DNA of 64,000 nt from Roseomonas populi (GTDB lineage Bacteria; Pseudomonadota; Alphaproteobacteria; Acetobacterales; Acetobacteraceae), in assembly GCF_024594815.1 (NCBI RefSeq), contig NZ_JANJOU010000019.1, positions 62,001 to 126,000 of the forward strand, written 5' to 3'. Both the position numbers and the translations under genes were made by a program. Below the pieces are notes generated by a model. That model was given only the letters and a program-made list of their open reading frames with translations, was not told where the DNA came from and ran no database searches. Below are positions 55,484 through 63,746 of the stretch, piece by piece. The stretch's first letter is position 1, and each line of letters begins with the position of its first letter.

Positions 55484-57354
55484 CGCGCGATCCTCGGCCC
55501 CAGCGGAACCAGCTCGGGCGTCCCCTCCTCCGGCAGCCCCCGCAGCCAGTTCCCCAGGGCATCGGGCGTCATCGGCCGGGCGAAGAGGAACCCCTGCACC
55601 GCGTCGCATCCCAGCGCCCGCAGCATCGCGGCCTGCCGCGGCGTCTCGATCCCCTCCGCCACCAGCTGCAGCCCAAGGCTGTGGGCCAGCGACACCGTCG
55701 CCTTCACGATCTCCTCCGCCCGCACGTCCGCTCCCAGCCGCTGGACGAAGCGCCGGTCCAGCTTCAGCCCGTCCAGCGGCAGCCGCAGCAACTGCGCCAG
55801 GCCCGAATTTCCGGTGCCGAAATCATCCAGCACCAGCCGCGCCCCGCGCCCGCGCAGCGCCGCCAGCCCGTCCAGCGTGCGGTTGCTCACCCGCTCCAGC
55901 AGCACCTCCTCGGTGATCTCGATCTCGACCGCCCGCAACGAAAGTCCCGCGCCCTCGACCTGGGCGGCGAGTTCCAGGGCGATGTCCGCCCGCGCCACCT
56001 CGCTTGCCGAGAGATTCAGCGCCAGCCGCGCCTCCGCCAGCCGCGCCCCCGCCTGCCGCTGCGCCTGCAGCCCCGCGAAAGCCGCCAGGGCCTGCGCGCG
56101 CACGGCGCGCCCGAGCAGCGCGCCGCGCTCCGGGCCGATCACGGGGAACAGCTCCCCCGGCGGTATCTCGCCCACCTCCGGATGGCCCCAGCGCGCCAGC
56201 GCCTCCACCGCCAGCACCGCCCCGTCCGGTGCCTTGCCCTGGCCCAGCGCGAGGATCGGCTGCAGGCGCGCGGTCGCGCCGGAGAGCCCGCCCTCCCCGC
56301 ACGCGTCCGCATCGAAGGAACGGAGGATGGAAGCGGCCCGCAGCAGCTTCGCCGCGTCCTCCGGGCTGGCGCGTCCGATGCTGCCGCGCCCCTCCCGCTT
56401 GGCGCGCACCAGCGCCTCGTCCGCCACGCGCACCAGCATCTCCGCCTCCTGCGCGTCCGCCGGCGCCAGCGCGACCCCGAGCGTGGCGCCGAGCCGCAGC
56501 ACCCGCTCCCCGTAGGGCACGGGCTGGTGCAGCGCGGCGCTGATCCGCTGCACGATCCCGTCCGCGGCCGCGCGATCCTCCACGCCGGAGAGCAGCACGA
56601 CGAACTCGTCCCCGCCCGTGCGCCCCACCGTGTCGCCGGGCCGCACCGCATCGCGCAGCCGCCTCGCCGCCTCCTTCAGCAGCGCGTCGCCGGCCGCGTG
56701 GCCCTCGCCGTCATTCGCCTCCTTGAAGTGGTCCAGGTCCACCGTGACCACCGCCACCGGCTCCCCGCCCGAGAGCGCCTCCACCAGCGCCGCCATCGTC
56801 GCGCGCCGGTTCGGCAGCCCCGTCAGCGGATCCGTCAGCGCCGCCTCCCGCGCCTGGAGGAGCGCGCGCCGCAGCTCCAGGTTCGTCACCACCGCCCGTG
56901 CCAGCGTCCGGACGGTCCCGATCGTCTCCCGGTCGAAGTGGCGCGCCTCCCGGTCGATCACGCAGAGGCTGCCAAGCGCCTGCCCCTCCTGCGTCACCAG
57001 CGGCACGCCGAGATAGGCGCGGATGTCCGGCGCGCCCGTCACCAGCGGGTTCTCGCGGAAGCGCGGGTCCTTCGTCGCGTCCTCCACGGCCAGCGGCTTG
57101 TCGGGGTTGAGGATCGTGTGCGCGCAGAAGGCGACGTCGCGCGGCGTCTCGCTCGCCTCCACCCCGTACCGGGCCTTGAACCACTGCCGTTCCGCATCCA
57201 CCAGCGAGACGAGCGCGATCGGGCTGTCGGTCAGCCGCGCGGCAAGGGCCACGATGTCGTCAAAGACCTCCTCACTCGCTGTGTCGAGCACCTCGAAGGA
57301 GCGGAGCGAGGCAAGGCGGCGTTCTTCGTCACGCGGCAGCGGAGCTGGCGGCAT
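55471..57354 (-). CDS. GAF-GGDEF-EAL cyclic di-GMP enzyme
   Basis: The 627-residue protein has a GAF domain (residues about 15-155, [18 protein letters not shown]), a GGDEF domain with the full signature ([15 protein letters not shown]), and an EAL domain ([66 protein letters not shown]). Both c-di-GMP synthesis and hydrolysis residues look intact. There are no membrane helices. The start at 57354 is chosen because GGAGG lies 5 bases upstream, although the frame is open to 57405. Confidence 0.92.
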   Translation of the reverse strand: MPPAPLPRDEERRLASLRSFEVLDTASEEVFDDIVALAARLTDSPIALVSLVDAERQWFKARYGVEASETPRDVAFCAHTILNPDKPLAVEDATKDPRFRENPLVTGAPDIRAYLGVPLVTQEGQALGSLCVIDREARHFDRETIGTVRTLARAVVTNLELRRALLQAREAALTDPLTGLPNRRATMAALVEALSGGEPVAVVTVDLDHFKEANDGEGHAAGDALLKEAARRLRDAVRPGDTVGRTGGDEFVVLLSGVEDRAAADGIVQRISAALHQPVPYGERVLRLGATLGVALAPADAQEAEMLVRVADEALVRAKREGRGSIGRASPEDAAKLLRAASILRSFDADACGEGGLSGATARLQPILALGQGKAPDGAVLAVEALARWGHPEVGEIPPGELFPVIGPERGALLGRAVRAQALAAFAGLQAQRQAGARLAEARLALNLSASEVARADIALELAAQVEGAGLSLRAVEIEITEEVLLERVSNRTLDGLAALRGRGARLVLDDFGTGNSGLAQLLRLPLDGLKLDRRFVQRLGADVRAEEIVKATVSLAHSLGLQLVAEGIETPRQAAMLRALGCDAVQGFLFARPMTPDALGNWLRGLPEEGTPELVPLGPRIARRVN

Positions 57355-57359
57355 CGGAT

Positions 57360-57364
57360 CCTCC
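57360..57364 (-). promoter_or_regulatory. Ribosome binding site deciding the GGDEF-EAL start
   Basis: A full GGAGG (minus strand) with a 5-base spacer precedes the ATG at 57354. The upstream in-frame ATGs at 57390 and 57405 have no comparable site. Confidence 0.6.
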
Positions 57365-57427
57365 GAACCGTCGGGCACGGGCGTGCCCATGGGTTGCCCG
57401 GCCAATCTGGGCTAACCGCGAGTTCGT

Positions 57428-57458
57428 CTCAACCTTCGGTTGAGTAAAACAAACGTTT
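57428..57458. promoter_or_regulatory. Inverted repeat and AT-rich patch between c-di-GMP enzyme and radC-like gene
   Basis: CTCAACC-TTC-GGTTGAG (57428-57444) is a perfect 7-bp inverted repeat, followed by an AT-rich stretch with the palindrome AAACGTTT (57451-57458). It lies about 75 bases upstream of the leftward enzyme start and 180 bases before the rightward RadC-type gene. It may hold promoters or an operator for either gene. Confidence 0.4.
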
Positions 57459-57627
57459 ATCCCGCGCTCGCATCATTAGACTCGCCGCGCGCCGCCCCAT
57501 GCCGCCCGCATGAACCCGTACTGGGCGCCTTCACCCCGCTGTTCCAGGCCCGCGAGGCGCGAATCCGGCGATGCCGCGCATGGACAACCCGCCGGGCCGC
57601 GCCCATCTTCACAAGATATGGAGACGG

Positions 57628-57632
57628 GGAGG
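57628..57632 (+). promoter_or_regulatory. Ribosome binding site suggesting a TTG start for radC
   Basis: GGAGG at 57628-57632 stands 6 bases before a TTG at 57639 that is in frame with RadC. The alternative ATGs at 57618 and 57657 have no such site. Confidence 0.5.
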
Positions 57633-57638
57633 CGTTTC

Positions 57639-58403
57639 TTGTCCACGCGGCGCGGCATGGAGGAGGCGAGTCCCGGCTTCAGCGCCCTGCTCGACCTTCC
57701 CGGCCAGGCCGGCCACCCAGCTGCGGCCCCAGCCCCCGGTCCCGAGGGCCACCGCAAGCGCCTCCGGGAAAAGCTCCTCCGCGCCGGCCCCGATGCCCTG
57801 GCCGATTACGAGCTGCTGGAGATGCTCCTCTTCCTCGCTCTCCCGCGCGTGGACACCAAGCCCCATGCCAAGCGCCTCATGGCCCGTTTCGGCAGCTTCG
57901 CCCGCGCCACCACCGCCCCCGAGCACGAGCTGCGCGGCGTAGAGGGAATCGGCGACGCCGCCGTCGCCGCCCTCCGCCTCGCCCGCGCCTCCGCCCTCCG
58001 CCTCCTGGCGCAGGAGGCGCGGGAGCAGCCCATCCTCAACAACTGGGACCGCCTCCTCGCCTACCTCACCGCAGCCCTCGCGCACGAGGCGGTGGAGCAG
58101 TTTCGCGTCCTCTTCCTCGACAGCCGCAACCGCCTCCTGGCGGACGAGGCCCAGGCCCGCGGCACCGTCAACCACACCCCCGTCTACCCGCGGGAAGTGG
58201 TCAAGCGCGCCCTGGAGCTCGGCGCCACCGCCCTCATCCTCGTGCACAACCACCCCTCGGGCGACCCCACCCCCTCCCGCGCCGACATCGAGATGACGAT
58301 CGAGGTCCGGCACGCCGCCGCCACCCTCGGCATCGTCCTCCACGACCACCTGATCATCGGAAACGGCCGCCACCTCTCCTTTCGGCGGGAAAACCTTCTG
58401 TGA
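57639..58403 (+). CDS. radC: RadC/JAMM-family protein (DUF2466)
   Basis: The product has the helix-hairpin-helix N-terminal half of RadC (GHRKRLREKLLRAGPDALAD, ELRGVEGIGDAAVAALR) and the JAB/MPN metallo-domain with the zinc motif HNHPSGDPTPSRAD and RGTVNHTPVYPREVVKRALE. The old repair role of RadC is withdrawn; the family looks like a metal-dependent hydrolase. About 254 residues from the TTG at 57639 (good ribosome site), or 261 and 248 from ATGs at 57618 and 57657. Confidence 0.88.
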   Translation: MSTRRGMEEASPGFSALLDLPGQAGHPAAAPAPGPEGHRKRLREKLLRAGPDALADYELLEMLLFLALPRVDTKPHAKRLMARFGSFARATTAPEHELRGVEGIGDAAVAALRLARASALRLLAQEAREQPILNNWDRLLAYLTAALAHEAVEQFRVLFLDSRNRLLADEAQARGTVNHTPVYPREVVKRALELGATALILVHNHPSGDPTPSRADIEMTIEVRHAAATLGIVLHDHLIIGNGRHLSFRRENLL

Positions 58404-58450
58404 CCCCGGCGGAGATTGACCGCCCGCCGCGCCACCCCCACCCTTCCCTT

Positions 58451-59386
58451 ATGCGCGCCCCCCTCGTCGCGGCTTTCCTCCTCCCCGCCACCCTCCTGCT
58501 GGCCTCCCCGCCCGCTGGGGCGCAGAGCGGCAAGCCCCCGCCGCTCGGCGGCGGCAGCGGCCCTGAACAGGCCCAGCCCGACCCCTCCGGCAAGCCTCCG
58601 CCCCTCTACGACATGCCGGACCCGGCTCCGCGCCGCCCCGGTCCACCCTCGCGCCCGGATGCCCGCGCCCAGCCCCCGGCCGCTCCCGCCCCGGGCGGCA
58701 CGCCCCCCGGCGGCAAGCCCCCGCCGCTGGACCCGCGCGACAACCCGCCCAACTCGCGGGAGGTCTCCTCCGGCACCGGCTTCGTCATCGCCGACCGCCA
58801 GGCCCTCACCAACGACCACGTCGTGCGCGATTGCCGCGCCGTCCGCGCCCGCAACGCCGACGGGCGGGAGATCACCGCCACCGTCCGCGCCCGGGACAGC
58901 CGGCGCGACCTCGCCATCCTCGACCTGCGCGAGAATGCCGGCCCGCCCCTCACCTTCCGCAACGCCCCGGACATCCGCCGCGGCGACTCCGTCGTTACCT
59001 ACGGCTTCCCGCTAGCCGGCATGCTCGCCTCCGGCCCCACCCTCACCACGGGCGACATCTCGGCGCTGGCCGGCCTCGCCGACAACCGCGCCCACTTCCA
59101 GATCAGCGCCCCCGTCCAGCCCGGCAACTCCGGCGGCCCGCTGCTGGACCTCTCGGGCAACGTTGTGGGCATCATCACCAGCAAGCTCAACGCCCAGCGC
59201 GTGGCCCAGCGCACCGGCGACATCCCGCAGAACGTGAACTTCGCGGTGAAGGCCGAACAGGCCCTCCAGTTCCTGCGGGAGAACCGCGTCCAGCCCCGCA
59301 CCGCTTCCAGCGGCCCCACCCGCACCGCGGCCGAGGTCGGGGAAGCCGTGAACCCCTCGGTCCTCTTCCTGCGCTGCCTCGGGTAA
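58451..59386 (+). CDS. Exported trypsin-like (S1C/DegP-type) serine protease
   Basis: A signal peptide (AAFLLPATLLLASPPAGA) is followed by a Pro/Gly-rich linker to residue about 105 in which GKPPPL occurs three times (residues 27, 47 and 88). The protease domain keeps the triad: His in ALTNDHVVRDC, Asp in RRDLAILDL and Ser in PGNSGGPLLDLSG. No PDZ domain follows, unlike DegP. The 311-residue protein should act in the periplasm on unknown substrates. It starts 47 bases after the RadC stop. Confidence 0.9.
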   Translation: MRAPLVAAFLLPATLLLASPPAGAQSGKPPPLGGGSGPEQAQPDPSGKPPPLYDMPDPAPRRPGPPSRPDARAQPPAAPAPGGTPPGGKPPPLDPRDNPPNSREVSSGTGFVIADRQALTNDHVVRDCRAVRARNADGREITATVRARDSRRDLAILDLRENAGPPLTFRNAPDIRRGDSVVTYGFPLAGMLASGPTLTTGDISALAGLADNRAHFQISAPVQPGNSGGPLLDLSGNVVGIITSKLNAQRVAQRTGDIPQNVNFAVKAEQALQFLRENRVQPRTASSGPTRTAAEVGEAVNPSVLFLRCLG

Positions 59387-59425
59387 GGGGCACGCCAAAC
59401 CGTATCGAGAAGGGGCTTCCAAGCC

Positions 59426-59638
59426 GTGGCCGACCAGACACCCAAGGGCCCCGCCTCTTACTTCCCCTCGATCGAAAAGAAGTACGGCCGCCCGATCTCC
59501 GAATGGCAGGCCTTGGTACGCAGTGCCTATCCGGCAAAGCACATGGAACTCGTCGCGATGCTGAAGGACGAGCACGGCATGGGTCATGGCCACGCGAACG
59601 CCATCGTCGCGCATACTTTGGCGGCGGACAGGCCGTGA
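59426..59638 (+). CDS. DUF4287 small protein
   Basis: A GTG at 59426 gives 70 residues that match the DUF4287 pattern (GPASYFPSIEKKYGRPISEW, then MLKDEHGMGHGHANAIVAH). The motif is a conserved helix pair of unknown function, sometimes fused to DUF5655. The start has an AGAAGGGG site 11 bases upstream. It follows the protease gene after 39 bases and is probably co-transcribed. Confidence 0.85.
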   Translation: MADQTPKGPASYFPSIEKKYGRPISEWQALVRSAYPAKHMELVAMLKDEHGMGHGHANAIVAHTLAADRP

Positions 59639-59683
59639 GCTTTTCCCGGATCGGGACGAGTTGACATCCCGCCATCCGCCGAA

Positions 59684-59701
59684 CCCGGCCAGATGGCCGG
59701 G
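59684..59701 (+). terminator. Hairpin after DUF4287 gene
   Basis: CCCGGCC-AGAT-GGCCGGG forms a perfect 7-bp stem 46 bases after the DUF4287 stop. It is followed by a run of 11 C residues (59714-59724). Confidence 0.5.
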
Positions 59702-59817
59702 CGGTCGGGCCCACCCCCCCCCCCGGAGGTGGTAGGCCTCTGCGAAGCACCGGCTTAGGTGCCGATCACCCCGACCCCCCACCCCGGCATCGCCCCTCGT
59801 ACGGAGGGAAAGCCACG

Positions 59818-59847
59818 GCACCGGCGCGAGCACAGCCCCGCCGGTGC
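59818..59847 (-). terminator. Hairpin after the lipoprotein gene
   Basis: GCACCGGC (59818-59825) pairs with GCCGGTGC (59840-59847), an 8-bp perfect stem with a 14-base loop, 15 bases past the stop of the leftward lipoprotein gene. Confidence 0.45.
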
Positions 59848-59861
59848 GCCGAGCGCGCGCC

Positions 59862-60449
59862 TTACCTAGGCGCCGTTTCCCCACCCCGCGCCGCCCCCGC
59901 GACCTCCGCCGCGAAGGCCCGCGCATCCGCCGAAGGCGCAGCGAGGCTGGGCATGGTCACCTGCACCCGCAGGAACCGCCCGTCCGCCACGCCCACGCAG
60001 ACCTGCCGCTCCACACGGGTGCGTCCGAAATTCCCTTCCAGCGCCGCGCAGGAGAGGTCCCCGCCCCGCGCCGGTACCGTATAGCGCTGCGCCACGGAGA
60101 GCTGCCGCCCCGTCCGGTCGGAAGGAAGCGCCGTCGCCTCGTTCACCGCCCGCTCCACCTCCGGCGGCAGGTCGGCATCCCGCACTGCGGGCCGCCCGAG
60201 GTCGTAAAGAAACACGTAGGCCACCGCCACGCGGCGCGGGGTGACGTACTCCACCACCTTGCCCGCCGTCGCGTCGCCGGGCGCCACATCCTGCACCGCG
60301 TCCCGCTCGAAGCCCGCGGCCGCCGCCGGCAGCCGCGCCAGCGCGGCGTCCATGGCCGGCCTTGCGCGCTGCGCGGAGGCGTCGTCATCCCCGGTCGTGG
60401 CGCAGCCCGCCAGGGCGGCCAGCGCCATCACGGGAAGCAGGCGGCACAC
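59862..60449 (-). CDS. Putative lipoprotein of unknown function
   Basis: From a GTG at 60449 the product has a short leader with a lipobox (RLLPVMALAALAGC) and about 180 further residues. I do not recognise the domain; hydrophobic strands such as KVVEYVTPRRVAVAYVFLYD and two cysteines late in the protein (DLSCAALEGN, RQVCVGV) could form a disulphide. The frame is open further upstream into terC, so the start rests on the leader. It follows terC by 50 bases on the same strand and may be in its operon. Confidence 0.6.
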   Translation of the reverse strand: MCRLLPVMALAALAGCATTGDDDASAQRARPAMDAALARLPAAAAGFERDAVQDVAPGDATAGKVVEYVTPRRVAVAYVFLYDLGRPAVRDADLPPEVERAVNEATALPSDRTGRQLSVAQRYTVPARGGDLSCAALEGNFGRTRVERQVCVGVADGRFLRVQVTMPSLAAPSADARAFAAEVAGAARGGETAPR

Positions 60450-60498
60450 CGCCGCCAGCCCGGCAGGGCGCCGGAACGCCGCCCCGCCCGTGGTCAGA

Positions 60499-61131
60499 TC
60501 AGTGCCCGCCCGGCGCGGGAAGCCCAAGCCCGAGACCCAGAGTCGTGTCGGCAATCACCAGCCCTTCCCAAAGCAGCTTCACGCCGATCCAGGCGATCAG
60601 CGCCACGCCCAAATAGGCGATCCACTTGTAGCGATCCAGCAGCCGGGCCAGCAGCCCGCCCAGGATGCCCATCATGACGATGGAAACCACGAGGCCGATG
60701 ATCAGCAGCGTCAGGTTGTCCCGCGCCACGGCCGCCACGGCCAGCACGTTGTCCAGGCTCATGGAGACGTCGGCGATCACGATCTGCCACAGCGCCGCCA
60801 TCAGCGACTTGTCGTGGTGGGAAGACCCCTCGGCCTCCTCCTCCTTCTGCCCCTTGCGGAGCTCCATGAGGAAGTTGACGGCGATGTAGAGCAGCGCCAG
60901 GCCGCCCACGATGTCGATCCACCACAGCGCCAGCAGCTGCTGCGCGATGACGGAGAAGATGATCCGCAGCACCGCCGCCGCGACGATGCCGAACATCACC
61001 GCCTTGTTGCGCTGGCTCTCCGGCAGCCCCGCCGCCGCCAGCCCGATCACCACAGCGTTGTCGCCGGAGAGAATGATGTTGAGCCACATGATCTGCAGCA
61101 GTTCCGGCACTGCCGAGGTGATCGCGTCCAT
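60499..61131 (-). CDS. TerC-family integral membrane protein (copy 1)
   Basis: A 210-residue protein with about seven helices and the TerC aspartates in the two halves: LSGDNAVVIGLAAAGLP and MSLDNVLAVAAVARD. TerC/Alx-type proteins are linked to manganese export and metal insertion into exported proteins. A cytoplasmic loop with Lys/Glu and two His (GQKEEEAEGSSHHDKS) lies in the middle. The ATG at 61131 is chosen because the upstream 43 residues are not conserved. It follows the second TerC gene. Confidence 0.9.
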   Translation of the reverse strand: MDAITSAVPELLQIMWLNIILSGDNAVVIGLAAAGLPESQRNKAVMFGIVAAAVLRIIFSVIAQQLLALWWIDIVGGLALLYIAVNFLMELRKGQKEEEAEGSSHHDKSLMAALWQIVIADVSMSLDNVLAVAAVARDNLTLLIIGLVVSIVMMGILGGLLARLLDRYKWIAYLGVALIAWIGVKLLWEGLVIADTTLGLGLGLPAPGGH

Positions 61132-61265
61132 GAACGTCTCCGATGGGGCCAGGGCGCGAACCCTGCGCCAGGTGCCGTAAGCGAAAGGATGGCCGAGGGG
61201 CCGAGGCATCCGCCCCGGCTCCCCGCGCCCGCGCGCGGAAGCTAGACGCGAGCCCCGCAACGAGA

Positions 61266-61295
61266 AAGCGCCGCCCGGTCCCCCGGGCGGCGCTT
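61266..61295 (-). terminator. Hairpin between the two TerC genes
   Basis: A perfect 13-bp stem (AAGCGCCGCCCGG / CCGGGCGGCGCTT) with a 4-base loop stands 56 bases after the stop of the upstream TerC gene, so the two copies may be separately transcribed. Confidence 0.7.
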
Positions 61296-61350
61296 CGCGC
61301 TTACATGACTCTGGCTTAACCCGGCCGTCATCCCAGGCCGGGCACCCCGG

Positions 61351-61992
61351 TCAGTGGCCGCCGGATGGCAGCCGCTCCCCCGTGGTCCACCAGTGCCCCA
61401 CATCGGCCCAGCCGCTCCAGATCATGTCGACGGAGACGTAGAGAATAACGAGCAGCCCCACCCAGGCGATCCAGCGGTGCCGCTCCAGCAGCCGCGCGAT
61501 GAAGCTCGCCGCCACGCCCATCAGCACCACGGAGATCGCAAGGCCCACGACGAGCACGTCCAGGTGCTCCTTCGCCGCGCCGGCCACCGCCAGCACGTTG
61601 TCGAGGCTCATGGACACGTCGGCGATCAGGATCTGCCAGATGGCCTGCCCCAGCGTCTTGCGCGGCGCATTCGTCTCCTCGCCGGAAACGGCGTGCGCGC
61701 CCTCCTGCTGCTCATGATTGTGCCGCAGCTCGCGGAACATCTTCCAGCAGACCCACAGCAGCAGCAGCCCGCCCATCAGGGTCAGCCCGACGATAGCAAG
61801 CAGCTGCGTGGTGATCGCCGCGAAGCCGATGCGCATCAGCGTCGCCGCGCCGATGCCCCACAGGATGGCCTTGCGCTTCTGCTCGGCCGGAAGCCCGGCC
61901 GCCGCCATGCCCACCACGATGGCGTTGTCGCCCGCCAGAACAAGGTCGATCAGCAGGACCTGCCCCAGGGCGATGAACCAATCCGCACCCAT
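61351..61992 (-). CDS. TerC-family integral membrane protein (copy 2)
   Basis: A 213-residue TerC protein similar in layout to its neighbour: VLAGDNAIVVGMAAAGLP and MSLDNVLAVAGAAKE, with a His/Glu-rich loop (ELRHNHEQQEGAHAV). The ATG at 61992 is preceded by GGGGAGGCG with a 9-base spacer. Both copies likely serve metal homeostasis or metalation of exported enzymes; they are diverged, so duplication is not recent. I see no yybP-ykoY manganese riboswitch in either leader. Confidence 0.9.
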   Translation of the reverse strand: MGADWFIALGQVLLIDLVLAGDNAIVVGMAAAGLPAEQKRKAILWGIGAATLMRIGFAAITTQLLAIVGLTLMGGLLLLWVCWKMFRELRHNHEQQEGAHAVSGEETNAPRKTLGQAIWQILIADVSMSLDNVLAVAGAAKEHLDVLVVGLAISVVLMGVAASFIARLLERHRWIAWVGLLVILYVSVDMIWSGWADVGHWWTTGERLPSGGH

Positions 61993-62280
61993 GCGCCTAG
62001 CGCCTCCCCACCGCACGCCCGCGCGGCGCCGGCCACGAATGAACGCGCGCCGCCCTGCCAGGGGGCACGCGGGCCGCGCCACACGGCCTGCCGCGCCCGG
62101 CACGGTCACACCGGGGGCGGTTCGCGCGACATAAAGAATAGGCAATCATTCGGCAATACGCGAACAACCCATGCGGGCAACCCATACCGGCCTGCCTGCC
62201 CGGGCCCGCGCTTGACCCCGCCCGCCCCCCCGGATACCGCGCCCCTGCCGAACAGGTCCGCCGCCAAGGAGGCTCCACCG

Positions 62281-63636
62281 ATGGTCCCGCGCTACACCCG
62301 CCCCCAGATGGCCGCGATCTGGTCCCCCGAGTCCCGGTTCCGCATTCTCTTCGAGATCGAGGCCCTGGCGGCTGAGGCCATGGCGGATCTCGGCACCATC
62401 CCCCGCGAATCCGCCGAGGCCATCCGGCGCGAGGGCGACCGCCGCATCGCTGCCCTCTCCCCCGCCGACCTGGAGCGCATCGACGAGATCGAGCGCGTGA
62501 CCCGCCACGACGTCATCGCCTTCCTGACCTGGCTCGGCGAGACGCGGCAGGACGGCAGCGGCATGGGAGAGCACGCCCGCTTCATGCACCAGGGCATGAC
62601 AAGCAGCGACGTGCTGGACACCACCCTGAACCTCCAGCTCGTCAAGGCCGCCGACCTGCTGATCGAGGACCTGGACGCCCTCCTCAAGGCCCTTCGCACC
62701 CGCGCGGAGGAGCACGCCCTCACCCCCACCATCGGCCGCTCCCACGGCATCCACGCCGAGCCCACCACCTTCGGCATCAAGCTCGCCGGCCACTGGGCGG
62801 AATTCGCCCGCTGCCGCGCCCGCCTCACCGTGGCCCGATACGAGGTGGCCACCTGCGCCATCTCCGGCCCCGTCGGCACCTTCGCCAGCGTGGACCCGCG
62901 CGTGGAGGCCTCCGTCGCGGCGAAGCTCGGCCTGCGCCCGGAGCCCATCTCCACCCAGGTCATCCCGCGCGACCGCCACGCCGCCTTCTTCTGCGCCCTC
63001 GCCGTCACCGCCTCCGCCATCGAGCGGCTGGCCGTCGAGATCCGCCACCTCCAGCGCAGCGAGGTGCGCGAGGCCGAGGAGTACTTCCACCCCGGCCAGA
63101 AGGGGTCCTCCGCCATGCCCCACAAGCGCAATCCGGTGCTCACGGAAAACCTCACCGGCCTCGCCCGCCTCGTCCGCGGCTACGCCACCCCCGCGCTCGA
63201 GAACGTCGCCCTCTGGCACGAGCGCGACATCAGCCACTCCTCCGTGGAGCGCGTGATCGGCCCGGACGCCACCATCGCGCTCGACTTCGCCCTCGCCCGC
63301 GCCGCCGGCATGGTGGAGAAGCTGACGGTCTATCCGGAGCGGATGAAGGCCAACCTGGAAAGCCTCGGCGGCGTGGTCCACAGCCAGAAGGTGCTGCTCG
63401 CCCTGACCCAGGCCGGAATGAGCCGCGAGGACGCCTACGCCACCGTCCAGCGCTCCGCCATGGCCACCTGGGAGAACCTCGGCACCCCCGCGGGCCGCAG
63501 CTTCCGCGACAACCTGCTGGACGATCCCAAGGTCACCGCCCTCATCGCGCCGGAGGAGCTGGACCGCGTGATGGACCCGCAGCGGGACTTCACCCATGTC
63601 CAGGCCACACTCGCCAGGGTGTTCTCGGAAGCTTGA
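62281..63636 (+). CDS. purB: Adenylosuccinate lyase
   Basis: PurB cleaves SAICAR to AICAR and adenylosuccinate to AMP in purine synthesis. The 451-residue protein has RYTRPQMAAIWSPESRF, the MTSSDVLDT loop, GRSHGIHAEPTTFG (catalytic His) and the superfamily signature SSAMPHKRNPV (catalytic serine loop). The ATG at 62281 follows an AAGGAGG site. It is the first rightward gene after the divergent TerC pair. Confidence 0.97.
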   Translation: MVPRYTRPQMAAIWSPESRFRILFEIEALAAEAMADLGTIPRESAEAIRREGDRRIAALSPADLERIDEIERVTRHDVIAFLTWLGETRQDGSGMGEHARFMHQGMTSSDVLDTTLNLQLVKAADLLIEDLDALLKALRTRAEEHALTPTIGRSHGIHAEPTTFGIKLAGHWAEFARCRARLTVARYEVATCAISGPVGTFASVDPRVEASVAAKLGLRPEPISTQVIPRDRHAAFFCALAVTASAIERLAVEIRHLQRSEVREAEEYFHPGQKGSSAMPHKRNPVLTENLTGLARLVRGYATPALENVALWHERDISHSSVERVIGPDATIALDFALARAAGMVEKLTVYPERMKANLESLGGVVHSQKVLLALTQAGMSREDAYATVQRSAMATWENLGTPAGRSFRDNLLDDPKVTALIAPEELDRVMDPQRDFTHVQATLARVFSEA

Positions 63637-63641
63637 TCCGC

Positions 63642-63660
63642 GCTGCCGCAATGCGGCAGC
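63642..63660 (+). terminator. Hairpin after purB
   Basis: GCTGCCG-CAATG-CGGCAGC, a 7-bp perfect stem, begins 6 bases after the purB stop. Confidence 0.6.
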
Positions 63661-63746
63661 CCCTCGCCTCCGTTCCGCCCTCATGGACGCTCATCTACCG
63701 GGCGTCCCCCGCCGGCCTCGCCGGCGAAAGGAGGAGGTCCCGAGAC

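Noticed and set aside
59714-59724. Run of 11 C residues as a phase-variation switch
   Set aside because: It lies between genes, not in a coding sequence or between promoter elements, so there is no direct evidence of a switch.
61132-62280. yybP-ykoY manganese riboswitch upstream of the TerC genes
   Set aside because: TerC genes often follow this element, but neither leader shows its conserved internal-loop sequences on inspection. A covariance search could still find a diverged copy.
62146-63684. A 512-codon open frame on the minus strand
   Set aside because: It is antisense to purB, which has every expected motif.
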